Assembly (NCBI GenBank): GCA_037957365.1
Contig: JARHVA010007797.1
Location: 499,001-563,000, forward strand
Origin: Torreya grandis
Lineage: Eukaryota > Streptophyta > Pinopsida > Cupressales > Taxaceae
Direction of reading: 5' to 3'
Length of the DNA stretch: 64,000 nucleotides
The position numbers and the translations under genes are program-made. The notes beneath the pieces are model-generated. The model ran no database searches. It was not told the DNA's origin and worked only from the letters and a program-made list of their open reading frames with translations. This document shows, one piece after another, positions 1 to 12,990 of this stretch (the first letter of the stretch is position 1; the number at the start of each line of letters is the position of its first letter).

Positions 1-155
1 AATTATGATAGAATAAGGTTAGTATATGATGAAATATTAAAAAATGATCATTAGATAAATAACTAGAAAATGGATAAATTAGATTAAGTAAAATTAGTGT
101 TAACTAAGAGGAATATTAGTAGCCATAATGTAGGCAAGAAAAATTAGATGCATAC
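1..155 (+). repeat. 5' LTR tail of Ty3/gypsy-like element E0 (cut by window start)
   Basis: The first ~155 bases align in the same direction with about 6,497-6,640. Both share the run aataaggttagta and then gactagaaaatggataaatt followed by agattaagta. Two direct copies flanking a gag-like region are most simply the two LTR ends of one element. Only the end of the left copy is inside the window, so its start, a target duplication and its length cannot be read. The exact end is uncertain; similarity fades near 155. Confidence 0.6.
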
Positions 156-2830
156 ATTTTAACCCTATTTGAAAGGGAATTACAAGTGGATAAATTAGGA
201 TTAATGGTATTTCAAATAAAAAATAATGTCATGGATGAATGCTAGTAAATGATGTTATGGGAAATGATGCCCCCTTGAGGGGACATGTAGGGAAGAATGA
301 GATGGATGGCTACTCAAAAGAAGAAGTAAGGGGTGGTATGAGATGGATAGATAATGGGTTGGGATGCTATATGTGAGATAGGATATGAGGAAGATGAATT
401 TGACTTGAGTAATAAAATATAGATTAATGATGCCCCTACTAAGGACACATGCATAAGGAGTAGAGATGACTGGGTGTCATGGTTGCCAACACATCATGAT
501 GGGGAATCAACTATAACATGATGATGATATGATTAAAATTCCATAATCTTTATATTTATCCCAAGAAATGATGTATTCAATGGAGAGATATGGGCTAAGA
601 TAAGATGATGATATATAAGATTTATGATGGGTGTAGTTCAAATCTATATCAATCAATATGATATATAAAGAAGAAATTATATGAGTGAGTGATTGAAGGA
701 GAAGATTTAGGATTAATTACATCAAATTATTCATACACAATGTGATTAGTGATGATTATAGAGTAAGAATATATACAAGGGAGTTGTAATTGATAAATTG
801 ACTAATCAATGGTTGATGGAAGAAAAGATGGATGTTATGATTTGTCAGGCCCAATCGATAGGTGTGGGTGATTGATGAGAAGATTAGGGAGATGATTGAA
901 AGGACGGTGATTTATTAGTAGATTGATATTATATCTTATGAATTAGACTAATTTAATATTGGGGGATGAGGATGGATGAGAGAGATAGTGGTTGAGATAT
1001 CCTTAGGTACTTAAAAGTGGCTAAGTACTACCTACATAGTCTGTAAAGCCCTCAAGATGATGTAGTTATGATTAAAAGATGATGATGAAGATGAGGATTG
1101 ATTATTATAAAGTGATGATGATGTGGATGATTTTACTTGTTAATGATTGAAAGATATGGCTTAGATGATGATATGAGGATAAAATATTGGATGTTATTCA
1201 AAGGAGTTGATAGGATTAGATTAGTGATTTAAAAATAAGGATTATTGATTAGAGGATGAAGATGAAATGATAAATAATGAGATTTAATGTGATCGATCCA
1301 TCACAATATCATAAGGTTCATTATGGTCTAAGAAATTTGATAAATATAACACTTTAAAATATGCCCCATTATATAAAGATGACCAAGAGGATATTGTGTT
1401 AAAGTGTACGGGGTAAATAATAAACTCTGCATCCCTGAGGGTACTTTTGGTGTCCTCATAGCATACTTATTAATTTACTAATAGATAAAAAGACATGATG
1501 AAAACAAAACACAAGATAAACAATATATATACATGATAAAATACATGCAAATAAGACAAACAAAAAAACAAGTAACACACATGAGTATCTACATGCAATG
1601 TCCCAATGTTTTATCTAATAATGGGATGATGGATTAGACTAGGATTATTATGATGTAGGATAAAATTTGATTTAGAGAGGATGATCATGATTTTAATTAG
1701 CATGAGGATAAGGACTTCAATGAAGATATGGATGATATGTCTCCCCTAATTTAGGATAGAAGGGTGGATGATGTGATAAGGTCTTTGAATATTGATTTGA
1801 TATCAAAATCAAATTGAAAAAATGGATAAGAAAGTTGATTTATAAAAATTATGACAAAGGATTAGCAATAGACAAAGCCCTGTAAGAGTTTAATATAACA
1901 AGGAGACCAAGAGATGATGGGATCAAATACCTTTCATACTAGAAAAATTATCATTAGATGGGTGCTAGGTATGAAAAGGTAATGATAAAGGTAGTGGTGG
2001 GATGGGGTCATGTACCTTCCAAACTAGAAAAGATGTGATGTGATGGGTGTTATATGTGAAGAGGCATTGATATGGAGATAATGGGAACTAAATTAAATTC
2101 TTTAATAAGGTTATGTGTGCCAATAATACCTAGGCCAAAGATGAGATTTAAGATATGAAGGGATAAGTGATGACTAGGATTAGATTTCAAGATGGAATAG
2201 GAGATGAATATTACATGGTTATTTGGGATGGTGATAAGGATAATGGGATTTATGGGATGTGTATTGGATGTGGTGTAATATGGTAAAGTGGATGGTAGAA
2301 TGTGACTAGTGGTTTATGCATAAGACAAGACATCATGGACTATTTTTTACTATTTTGGCATATTTTATGATTTTTAGGGTTTTTGGAATATTTCAATTTT
2401 TAGGTATTTTTGAGATACTATACAAATGGGGTTACTATCAAAGGGAATACCAAGCCTATAAATTGAGATGAGGTTGGATATAATGATGGATGGGATGATA
2501 AAAATGGATGGGTGTGAGGAGAGGAGGACTAAGGAAGAAGGGATTATAGATTTTTAATGACCACATTATGAAGGAACTAGATGTTTTATGGCCTGAGTGT
2601 CCTTTGAAGGATATGCCAAGATGATTTGATAACATGTGTCAAGACACCTTCCATTATTTATGAAGGTTAATATGAGAAGGAATGAGAGATATGATTATAT
2701 GATGGTAGATGATGGTTAGAATAAGGGATGAGATATATGTGGATGAGTGATATATACAAGGTTGAGGAATAATGAGAGATGTATGGATGGATGAACAAAG
2801 GATATGAAATAAATAGATTTTGCCTCTTAA
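156..2830. other. G-rich, non-coding left internal part of E0
   Basis: No reading frame of note on either strand. The plus strand is visibly rich in G and in gatgatg-type words, unlike the C-rich stretch that follows at 2,831. A diverged tandem duplication with a period of about 86 bases lies at 1,917-1,979 and 2,002-2,063 (shared words ctagaaaa and gatgggtg). I recognise no PBS after the LTR tail. This is probably untranslated or antisense sequence of the element; no function can be assigned. Confidence 0.4.
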
Positions 2831-5800
2831 GTGTGGAGGAAAATTCAAATAATAGATTATTATACCATGACACTAGAAACTAGTTTTCATCATGGTATTT
2901 TCCTAAGGCACCAAAATACTTTTTCACTATTATATGAGTCCTTTTCTTACCCATACACATCATCCCATCATCCTAATCCACTATCAATTATCATTTTTCT
3001 AGATATCATACCCTGGTTGATATTTTTCTATTATCACTTTATCAATCTCAATCTAGCAAACCCATCATTATCAATCTCATCATCAATCTAGTCGCTATCA
3101 TCATTGCTTATTCATAACTAGCACCCATGATATTTTCATCTTTCTAGTTTGAATCTAGGAACCCATCACAATACTCAATCCTTTTTCTATCTTGACTACT
3201 AGGCATTATTGATAGGTCATTAGCACCTATTGTATTATCAATATAAAGTCTAATCATAGTCTTTAATCCACTAGTATATCCCACCCTCATCACTATGTAT
3301 CATACTAGCTTGGTAATTTAGACCTACTTTGTTCCATCAAACTTTATCTAATCCTTGATCTATCTCCACATGGGCTACCATTCATCATCCCTCTTTTATC
3401 ACCCATACCCATGGATATAGACCTAGTTCTTGTAGACCAATACATATTGGTCAAAAAAGATGATGTCCTTTTTAAAGAATTAAAAATGGGTGCTCACCTA
3501 CCATCTAACATTGATCCCATTTTCCTCAAATCACAATCCCATAACCCCACAAAGTAAAAATTAGTATTCCTTGATTTGGTCACCCTTATCAATCAATACA
3601 TCATATAAAATAAAGATGAGTTCCTCTTATGTATATGGAAGATGGGTTACCACTTTCATAATGATTTTGACCCCATAAGCCTCAAGTTACCTCTAAAACA
3701 AGTCCACCATCCAACCTTATCCTCATCTCATCTCATTCCACCATCCACTCAAACTATCCAATTCCCCTTATCCCCAATTCATAGTCATCCACAAACAAAT
3801 CCTCCAACTAATAATCATAATTCATCACCACTCCCTCATCCTTTATCACCCCCCACCATGGAATTAGAACCCACTTTCATAGACTAATACATAACTACCA
3901 ATAAAGATGAGATCCTCTTTTAGTTCCTTATGATGGGTGTCCCACTTCATAAATTTGTTAACCCCCTTAAACTCATTTCACCTCCCACACAAACCCATTC
4001 ATGTGAGTCCCATGCAAATCCTCCATCCACTAGTCATAGCCCACCATACTATTTCCCATTCCCATACTAGCAAAGGGGATCCAATTTTAGCCACATTGTC
4101 TATGACTAGTCCATCCACCCAGTCACATCACCAATCATTTGATCTCAAGTCCAATGTTTCCACATATAAGTCATAAATACAAGTAGGTTATTATAATACC
4201 CTTCTTATCTCCTTGGAATCCCTTTTAAAAAAAATAGTCACCACAAACATGATGTTCTATCCACCTATCTGACATCTTGATCCCACCAAGCCTAATCCCT
4301 CTTGGTATAAATCAAACCAATATTGTGCATATCTCCAAACATAGGGGCATACCATTAATCAATGTCATGATTTATAAGACTATGTCTAAAACCTCATCGA
4401 TTGTGGTAACATAATAATTGAGGATGAACAAAATGCATCTACGTCCCTAGGTGAACAAGATAAGGAATTCCAAGATTCCATTCCTAGTCACAATTAATCC
4501 CTTCCCCTTTCAAGCCAAGGTCAAGACATCTTGCCCATCTTCCATTATCCCTCCATAAAAAATAAGAATATTCCCCCCATCTCCCATGAATCCTTTCATG
4601 TCCCTATCCTAGTTGAATCCTTTGTCCCTCTCCCATCTTCTCCTCACCCATCACAACAAAAAACCCATGTTGAGAGGTCAATCATGGATAATCAATCTTT
4701 TACTAGTAGTATTTCATCTTATAAATTAGAGCTAATGCAACTCTTATCAGCATTAGGATCATATCTAATTACAAGATTTTAATCAAACTCCTCATAAAAA
4801 ATAACATCCCTCATCGATGGCCTATCTTCTTGAAAATGCCTCTAATCTAGGTACCTCTAATCCATCACCAGGTATACCTTTGGATCCCAATTAAGATGGT
4901 GAAGTCATAACAAAATTATTATAAGCTCTATTTATCAAATATAATCAAAGTGAATCTAATCCTCTTTTTGATGCATATACTACAAATAGTCCTCATGATC
5001 CTTTTGTTGATCTTGAGGATATCTTCTTTGATGTTGAAACTAGGTCTCCTACAAACCTTGATGAATAACATGATGCCCCATCACCACTCATTGACCTCAT
5101 CATGCCATCTCCACCACTTTCATCCATCATATACCCCTTTTTTCCTATGAATTATCATTTAATAACCTCCCAACATAAGGACAAATAAGAACATACATAA
5201 TTGTACCCATCTGTAAATAATGTAAAGTGTGCCATAAAAATAGAGGTCTAAAACTATATTCCAAAATTCATGAATCATAATCAAATCATCTTTGATCCCA
5301 TAAGTCAAAGTCAAGAAAAATAAAATCATTGGCATAATCCAAATGTGCCTTACGTTGATGCATCCCAATATAAATAATAGAGTAATGTCAAATTCAAAAT
5401 CATCATTTATCAAGTCAAAAATCAATCTCCCCTAGTGAAGTCTAAAATTAGGCACCAGGGGGTAGTCAAAATCCAACTAATGTCAAAACCATAACCAATA
5501 ATCCATCAAGTGATTAGATAAAATATGAATCACAAAGTCAAAGTGTCTTAGATATCTTATATTATTTTATCAATTGGAACAAATAAAATGAAGCATGTCC
5601 CACATCTACAATGATTTATACAACTTCCAATCCTAATCCTCCATCACCTATCACCCCATTCTATCACAATCCTATAATTTATTTTAGTCATAATCCTCCA
5701 TCACCCATCATACCTACCCATCATGATCCTATCATCCATTTAATTCATATACATCCCCATAAATCTCTCATCTAATCCATACATCCCATCACCTCCTTAG

Positions 5801-5860
5801 GTAGCTTTGTCTCTCTTAGGGGCAATGAAGACACCTGGTCTATATATCTTGAAGGGTCTC
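2831..5860 (+). pseudogene. Decayed gag-like frame of E0 (Ty3/gypsy type)
   Basis: A C-rich plus-strand region with broken reading frames in Pro/Ser/His-rich sequence. The best anchor is a gag zinc knuckle at 4,321-4,440: frame YCAYLQT*GHTINQC then LIDCGNIIIEDE. This fits the CX2HX4HX4C knuckle and following L-I-x-x-G-x-I segment known from plant Ty3/gypsy gag, with the first His changed to Leu and a stop inside. Upstream, three related blocks repeat a peptide of the form (I/L)xQYIxxxxDExLF (see separate entry). Downstream at about 4,900-5,130 is an acidic frame (FVDLEDIFFDVETRSPTNLD). No protease or reverse transcriptase is seen. Gag would package element RNA into virus-like particles in the cytoplasm. 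It is clearly dead: many stops and frameshifts. The assignment rests on the knuckle and context. Confidence 0.55.
3414..3985 (+). repeat. Three diverged coding repeats inside E0 gag-like frame
   Basis: Blocks at about 3,420-3,530, 3,574-3,700 and 3,870-3,985 translate to related peptides: VDQYILVKKDDVLFKELKMG, INQYII*NKDEFLL, and ID*YITTNKDEILF followed by MMGVPLHKFVNP. Each then runs into a P-x-x-L-K/S-segment. The spacing is uneven (about 155 and 295 bases). This looks like old internal duplication of a gag segment. Function unknown. Confidence 0.5.
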
Positions 5861-6210
5861 TATAAAGCATTAAAAAGTGATAGAGCCATTAGAACCTAAT
5901 TCCAACTAATGAATTCACAATTCAATATATTATTATAATTATAAAGGTAAATGTTCTACACCATGATTAAACAAAATTAAAATGAGAGGATTGGGATATG
6001 GATTACCTTAGACTCATAAGTTTGGCATGATGATGCTTCTTTATCAAAGATGTTGGATGTTGGATGTAATGACTATTTGGACATGGATTCGATATGGATT
6101 TATAAGTTATCTCCAATTGAGGATGGATTTTGTTTACATATATTTTTGAGGGAGGGATCAATGGTGGATATTCAAACCTAATTTCGGGGAGATCAAGGGT
6201 TGAGGATTAT

Positions 6211-6253
6211 CCAAGGAATTTAAAATTCCTTGGAAGCCTCTAGATTTAGAGGC
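6211..6253. repeat. Perfect inverted repeat plus adjacent hairpin in E0 LTR
   Basis: 6,211-6,233 is an 11-bp arm ccaaggaattt, one centre base a, then the exact reverse complement aaattccttgg. At 6,236-6,253 arms gcctcta and tagaggc flank a 4-base loop gatt. Such dyads in LTRs can be protein-binding sites or RNA hairpins; which one is not known. Confidence 0.75.
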
Positions 6254-6416
6254 TTATAGAGAGGATGGGTTAGATAGAGAGTATTATATAATCCTCCAAT
6301 TATAAAACCATATTAGGGATTAATTAGGATTAGGATAAGGGATTATATTTGGATTAGGTGCATGATTAGGGACTAGGGGTGTAGGAGAGCCTAGGCATAG
6401 GCTAGTAGGTGTGCCA

Positions 6417-6437
6417 TTGGGAATTTAAAATTCCCAA
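6417..6437. repeat. Second perfect inverted repeat with the same core
   Basis: A 10-bp arm ttgggaattt, centre a, arm aaattcccaa. It shares the 15-base core GGAATTTAAAATTCC with the dyad 206 bases upstream at 6,211-6,233. Confidence 0.75.
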
Positions 6438-6689
6438 ATAAGATGTAAGTAGGGTTAGATTAAGATAAAGAGATGATTAGGTGAATTAATGATTAAGTGG
6501 GATATAATAAGGTTAGTAGATTAACAAATATGAAAAAGGAGACATTGTATAAATGACTAGAAAATGGATAAATTAGATTAAGTAGATTAGTTTCAAATAA
6601 TAGAAATATTAGTGATAATAATGTACGATAGTGAATTTAGATTCATAAAAATATTATCAATATGAACATTGCATATATGACATAGTTTT

Positions 6690-7330
6690 TACACTTATAA
6701 ACTTGATGGATATCTCAATTATGATCTTCCCCTTGATTACCCTCATGATCCTTATTATTTGGGTGAAGACCCTAATCATGACACTTATAATGGGAATGAA
6801 TATTGTCAATATAGTCCTCTAATTTATGATAATCCCTATGAGGATATTAATTATCCCACCAAATCCACTTTTCACATGGTTAAAAATAATTACCAAAATT
6901 TTCCAATCTATGATGATGATTATGATGGATGTGAAGACCCTAGCATGATAGAAAATTTTCCCACTGATGACATTTATGACATGGAAGAAAATCCCTTTCA
7001 TGATTTTCCCATATATAACAATCCCCACTATATTTAAATATATTATGATCATGGTTTAATTTATGTCTATCCACCCTATTAATTTACATTCATATTTATA
7101 ATAAGGATAAGTTATCAAACATCAACTCATATTCAACCAAATTTTGTCAACACACCAGCTTATAAAGAACACCTAATTCAAAATGCCTACCATAATAGCA
7201 TTATAGTTGATTTTGAATGTTGAGATTATATGAATATTTATATCCATCCTACTCCTCTAATTTCATCTTAAAATTCATATAACCCACCTAGATAACTAAT
7301 GTAATAACTTATTTCCAACTGTATCAACCA
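6690..7330 (+). pseudogene. Asp/Tyr/Asn-rich gag-like remnant
   Basis: A plus-strand frame is open at 6,759-7,037 (92 codons) and reads further upstream in the same style (GYLNYDLPLDYPHDPYYLGE). It is dominated by D, Y, N, E and P, with repeated units of the form D-N-P-Y-E-D and F-P-I-Y-D/N. It has no recognised domain. Similar acidic, low-complexity N-terminal extensions precede the gag core of element E1 (minus strand, about 24,340-25,010), so I infer a gag N-terminus. It begins just right of the E0 LTR, so it may belong to a different element. No upstream promoter or start context is convincing. Confidence 0.35.
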
Positions 7331-8390
7331 ACTCGATACCTTTCAATTGTAACCACCTTTAGTCAAATACATTGGTCATGACCCAAAATGTACCAATATA
7401 ATTATTTATATTTAACCTAAATACACCAACCACCAAACATTATATATTGATTATATATTTCCATTTATATCACTATACTATATAAATTAGGATTATATAA
7501 TTCATTTTAATCATATTACAAAAAATTTAGTGACATAGTCAATACAATTTAGTCTAGTCTTATTTCACCAAACTGTATCAAATAGGCTAATATAATTAAT
7601 TCTATTCATGTTTATTTAAAATTTATTGGCCTATATAAAACCATAGGACAAAAAATTATATCACCTCCCAAATATCTTGGCTTTGCTCTTGATGCCAAAT
7701 TAAAAAAATTACACATAATTTGACATCATTACCAGGCATGTTGATATTGATATTAACTCCCACCACCTATATCCTATAAGTTGTGGCTTATTATGATTCC
7801 TATATAATTATTCTTACAATTTTTTTTTGTGATGCCAATAATTTTACTACTACACATATTTAGATACCTTGTGTTTCCCATGCTTTTATTATTTCATCCA
7901 TTGGGGCATATTGTGATTCCCATCCTTAAACTTATACATTATTTGTGGGAATATTACAATTCCCATCATCATTATATTGGATTATTTATCTCTCATCCTT
8001 ACCAATAGGTTTAAATAAATAACATTTCACATATTTAAAATAAACAAATTCAGTTTCAAGAAATTTTTTGAGACAAATATGCCTACATTTCACATGCTCT
8101 TCTTTAATACATTCATTATTTTTGTATCATGTTTCTTTGATTTTATATGTTTTATTCCATTTAAATTAATTTTATGACACCAACATTTACTTTTTGGTTC
8201 TTTGGTATCTTATAATAAGCTGATTTTTCCCTTGCGAATATTTGGTACCACCTTTGGGTTTTATTTTCAATAATTATATCATTGTATAGTCAACCTTGGT
8301 TTCCCTTTTTATCTTAGGTATCACCTTTGGGTTTTATTTTAACATTTTATATCATGTTTTATTTTTATTTTGTTTCCTTTTGATCTCTAG
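7331..8390. other. AT-rich diverged repeat DNA, no gene
   Basis: No supported frame. A short imperfect duplication at about 8,245-8,275 and 8,318-8,345 shares tatcacctttgggttttatt-like words. Otherwise decayed intergenic or transposon sequence. Confidence 0.5.
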
Positions 8391-8769
<379 letters not shown>

Positions 8770-11039
8770 GTGATATTTCCTATCAGTGTTTGTGCTATAT
8801 ATACTATAGTTTTGTATGGAATATCTAGTGACATTACCATCATGTTATTCATATTACATATTAATTCGTTTTTGTAGTTAGTTTTTATATATATTTTTTG
8901 AGCCAACATTTATTATATGTTATATTCTGACTCTCTTATATTAAAACATAATTTTTCTCTAGCTACACACCTTCTAATTTCATTTATTAGTATCCTTAGT
9001 ATCTAAACTAGGTCATTATGTCTTTTATCTAATTTTACACCTCTTTGTTTTGAGTTTTGGAGTTGCATTACAACACCTAGGGAATAAAATTAGGCTTTCC
9101 TCACAAACACCCATCCTTTTAATAGGTAAACATTTAATCTCTATGTGTATACTTTGGGTCTCTTGATATTATTTTTTAGCCTCATAGATTTTATCTTACT
9201 TATGCCTCTTGGATTTTTATTTTTTGAGTTGTACAGTAACACCTAGGGAATCAACCAAGGCTTCCTCACAAATGCCCAACATTTTACTACATAGATTATT
9301 TTTGGTCCCAACCTTAGCTAAGTGTATCTTTAGAACAATATTGTCATGGACAAGAGTAGTATTTTCCTTAACTTATAATTCATCATAATATCTTATGGTA
9401 AAACTATATTAGTCTATCTTCTTATCCTCATTCAAAAATTTCCTTTTTTATGATGATTTATTCATACTTACCTATCATTGTAACATCTTCAATTACACAT
9501 TTTTTGTAATTTAGGGAAACCCAATTGTTAAATGATCATTTAAATCATTTTATATTTTTCATTTCCTTTTGGGTTTACCAATTTTTGCTTTGAGATTACA
9601 CTTTTTGTAAGGTGAAATTTTAGGATTCTTTAGGCACCAAGGTCTATGGGTTCTTCATTATAGTAACCAAGTATAATATCTCTTGTGATAGTTATATTTA
9701 ACACCATTGTTTTATTTTTTTCAAATCCATATGGAGTAGGAAAATATAAAAATAAAAATATTTAAAATCCATATCATAATAAAAGGAAATTTTAAAGGGT
9801 AAATTATATCTTAAAAGTTAGATTACACCTAAATACATAATATTTTTTTTCACATCTATTATTTTAGCCAAAGATATAACTCCAAAATTAGCCTCATGAT
9901 AGAGATAAGATCAATTAGGGTAATTTAGGATAATATATTAGGATATAAGGTCTCATTTCATCATTATTTATCTTATTACATTCTATCCCTACCTAATTTC
10001 TCACACAAGTATCCAATATTCATAGTATATTGATAGCTTTGTAAGGGGTCTTGAGGAACCAAGAACACATTGTGGGAAGGTAACATCCTTTTGGTTTCCA
10101 TACATACTATTCTTAATGGGATGATATTTATATTTTACTATTTTTCATAAGATTATGTTTATTAGGTAGGGTTAGTTAGGTTCATTCATTTTGAAAACCC
10201 TTATTCTTGCCAACTTGATTTGAGCATATTATTTCCAATAAATATCATGTTTGACCTTGGTGATACTCTCTTTTATATCTTTATATTTTACCCTATTGAT
10301 AATAAAGTTTGTTCATAAATATTTCCATTGTTTTTATCATATTATCCATCTATTTTCAACATCATAGTAATATATAACTTTTTAACTTTATCATATTTAG
10401 AATAAAAGTTGTGTCTTTGAATTCTTGTGGGATGCTCTCCCCCTCATTGCATTATATTCATAGGATTTCTCTTAGTTATGTTTGGGACCTTCAATCTTAT
10501 ATTCACTTTTTGTTTCAGTCCTCCCACTCTAATTTTTATTTTCATTATTTCACATATTTGTTTAAATTAAGTTTTTTACTTATCTTACATTGATGTTTTT
10601 ACCATAAATCAATTATTTATGATCCTTATTTGATTTGGGGTTTTACTTGTCATTTTTTTCTATTGGTAAAAAATTGTTTTAAATAAGTACCCTACCCTTA
10701 ACAATAATCCATAATACAAGGTCCCAAATTCAAATATAAGAGAAAAGTCTTCAAATATCCACAACAACCTTAAAAATATAAATAAATATCAAGAACACAA
10801 TAAGGAAACATCAAGATAAACACTAAAACTGATAATCACTCATCCTTTTGTGTTAAAAAATACATTCTCTTAATTAATTTTAATCTTCTTAAAAACCATC
10901 TATATTTATTGAAGTTCTTGGGAATACATATTATATTCTATTTCCAAAGACATTTCCTTGATCCTTTTACTCATATCTATGTAACTATCCTTTTCTTGAC
11001 ATCTCTTGAATAAAATATTAAGGCTTTCCATACTCATTG
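8770..11039. other. AT-rich DNA without recognised gene
   Basis: No coding support. A diverged tandem duplication with a period of about 170 bases at 9,050-9,120 and 9,220-9,290 shares acacctagggaat and cttcctcacaaa. A small open frame at 10,411-10,593 shows no family signature. Confidence 0.5.
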
Positions 11040-11640
11040 AAATTTTTTGCATGATTATATTTTTGAAGTTACCAAAATGCCTAGATTTTATTTAAGAGTT
11101 TAATTTCATTTATTAATACTTTTGATTTTATCTTTCAGTCTCTTGATCTAAATAATGATTTATAATAGTTCATTTTTGGTACATAAGTCACGTTCATGCT
11201 TCAATTTTTTTGATAGAATCATTGACAAAATTATGATCTTTCATTAACCAATTCAAGAATGCCTTTTGTAAGTTTATATATACTTCTAATCCATAAATAT
11301 TGATCTATTTTTTATATATTCTTCTTAAATCTCATTGTCTTCTCTTATTTTGTGTTTGCCTCCAGCAATTTTCTCAATATTTTTATTCTTATCATTCCTA
11401 ACCCTTTGGTTTTAAGTATATTAGAACCCTCCACCACTTTAATGACATTATTATCTTCTAAAATTCATCTCTTGTTCATCTCAATATAAAAATTTTGGGC
11501 TTTACGGGTCTTACTAGGCTTGTAAAACATTTCTTTTATCTTAGAATAAGAGGAAGCACATAGCTTCCTTCTGGTCCCACTATGACCTAGAGAGTGAGGT
11601 TTTATGATTTAGGCATGAGGTGGCCCATAATTATTGGAAC
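11040..11640 (-). pseudogene. Unidentified Lys-rich decayed reading frame
   Basis: Reading the minus strand from about 11,580 down to 11,100 gives one frame interrupted only by about six stops and no obvious frameshift over some 480 bases. Recognisable stretches are KLCASSYSKIKEMFY, NNVIKVVEGSNILKTKG, MIRIKILRKLLEANTK and IYKLTKGILELVNERS. The frame is rich in K, I, L and E, and the last part looks able to form helices or a coiled coil. It lies just downstream, in the minus-strand sense, of the LINE RNase H domain but does not resemble a LINE domain I know. It could be a decayed host gene, a gag, or LINE-derived sequence. I do not recognise it. Confidence 0.4.
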
Positions 11641-12449
11641 TAACATACATCTGGATAAGGAAAATGACTCCTTGGTGTAGAGCCAACTTCTTCTTGTCTT
11701 CTTAAAAATCTCATAGTAAATGTTACAAGGAATGGAAGATGAAAAAGGGTAGGCTAATGTGAGTATGGTTTTTAAATCAGTTAAGAAACATAAAGTGGTA
11801 CTTATGAAAAACTATGAAATATACCTCTAAATTAATATATTTTATAAATAGAGGGCCATATCACCATAGGTAAGAGGGATCACTTATCTCAAGAATACTC
11901 CTTGAAATACAATAGGTTGTTCATCAACCTTCAAAACTTATCCCTTTCTACATTAAAATACCTATCAAATTTATAATATTTAGAGCCTTAAATGATTATT
12001 TATATGATCTATGTAATCAGGTATACTATAATTTTTATGTATGTGCCTTCAATTTCAAACAAATGCTCTTTTTATTTGTCCATAAACATTCTAAAGACAT
12101 GAGGATTGTGCCATTCAATCCTCTACATGATATTAGCAAAACCTCCCTCCTGTATAGTGATCTAAGCCTCAAAATTATCATAGATATCCTCAATTTGATG
12201 GTTTAATTCTACAAAGGTTTCCTCCCATTTTAGATAATTTTAACTCTAGAATAGAAGCATCCATGTTACAATTGAAGGATATGTGACTTAAAAAGATTTT
12301 GGAGGGATACATATGAGTCATAAGTACCATCATGATTCAACCGAAGATGGTAATTAATTTAAATAATTCAAATTTACCATAAGAGGGTAATACATAATTA
12401 TAGGAAGTATTGATTTATTCCATATAAAGTGACCACCTCACTAATCTAT
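11641..12449. other. Probable LINE 3' region, no clear gene
   Basis: Between the unidentified frame and the LINE RNase H. No clear frame, no poly(T) on the plus strand that would mark the LINE tail, so the LINE 3' end is unresolved. Confidence 0.35.
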
Positions 12450-12459
12450 GATTTAAGAT

Positions 12460-12990
12460 AGATTGCATGAAAAAGCCTTGGAAAGACTTAGAATTCTTCA
12501 TTAGGAATCTCATTGGTAGTTTTTTGAATGACATCTATGAAAATATCATCATTTTAATACTATTTTATAATATGTTTGTAGACAACTTATACATTTACAA
12601 ACCAATAAACAACTTGGTTGCCTTCATTATAAATATGTTTAATGCTGAATTTATGAAACATTTCAATAATACATACGATTTCTTCCATGATTAGGATAAT
12701 GGACCAACCTAGTGGTAGTTTTTTGTTAAGGCAATTGATGATGTTGAGGTAATCCCCTTAAATCATAATTAAATTATCATGTATCTCTTTATCTAGCTTA
12801 ACACCCTAGAGGGTAGATAAATATTCATCCTAGTGATTGGACTAAATACCCATGTTACCTATATAAGCTACCAAAAATTAACCTTTATCATTCCTAATAA
12901 TCCCTCCTCCTCCTAAGGTACTAGGGTTTCCATTAGATGCACCATCAAAATTTAATATAATCCAACTAGGGTTGGAACAAGCCATTTTGT
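12460..12990 (-). pseudogene. LINE RNase H domain
   Basis: The minus strand at 12,898-12,987 reads LNFDGASNGNPSTLGGGG then IIRNDKG, a clear match to the plant RNase H-like signature N-F-D-G-A-x-x-G-N-P-x-x-x-G-G-G-I-I-R. The catalytic Asp of this first motif is retained. A later segment near 12,700-12,760 (DYLNIINCLNKKLPLGW) matches the D-S-x-x-x-V/I-x-x-L region with Ser changed to Tyr. RNase H removes the RNA strand after reverse transcription and is a known C-terminal addition in some plant L1 elements. Confidence 0.85.

Larger units (their letters stand above)
5861..6640 (+). repeat. Putative 3' LTR of E0
   Basis: The last ~145 bases match the first ~155 of the window, so this stretch should hold the right LTR. 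Its start is not resolved because the left copy lies mostly outside the window. Base composition flips back to G-rich on the plus strand near 5,860. The stretch holds two near-identical inverted repeats (6,211-6,233 and 6,417-6,437) and a 7-bp-arm hairpin (6,236-6,253). No coding frame. Confidence 0.5.

Noticed and set aside
2654..2873. Two overlapping minus-strand open frames
   Set aside because: Low-complexity Ile/His/Ser/Tyr-rich peptides at a composition switch; no domain or homologous copy.
10411..10593. Possible LINE endonuclease start (VVSLNSCG)
   Set aside because: Only a few residues resemble the motif and nothing downstream supports it.
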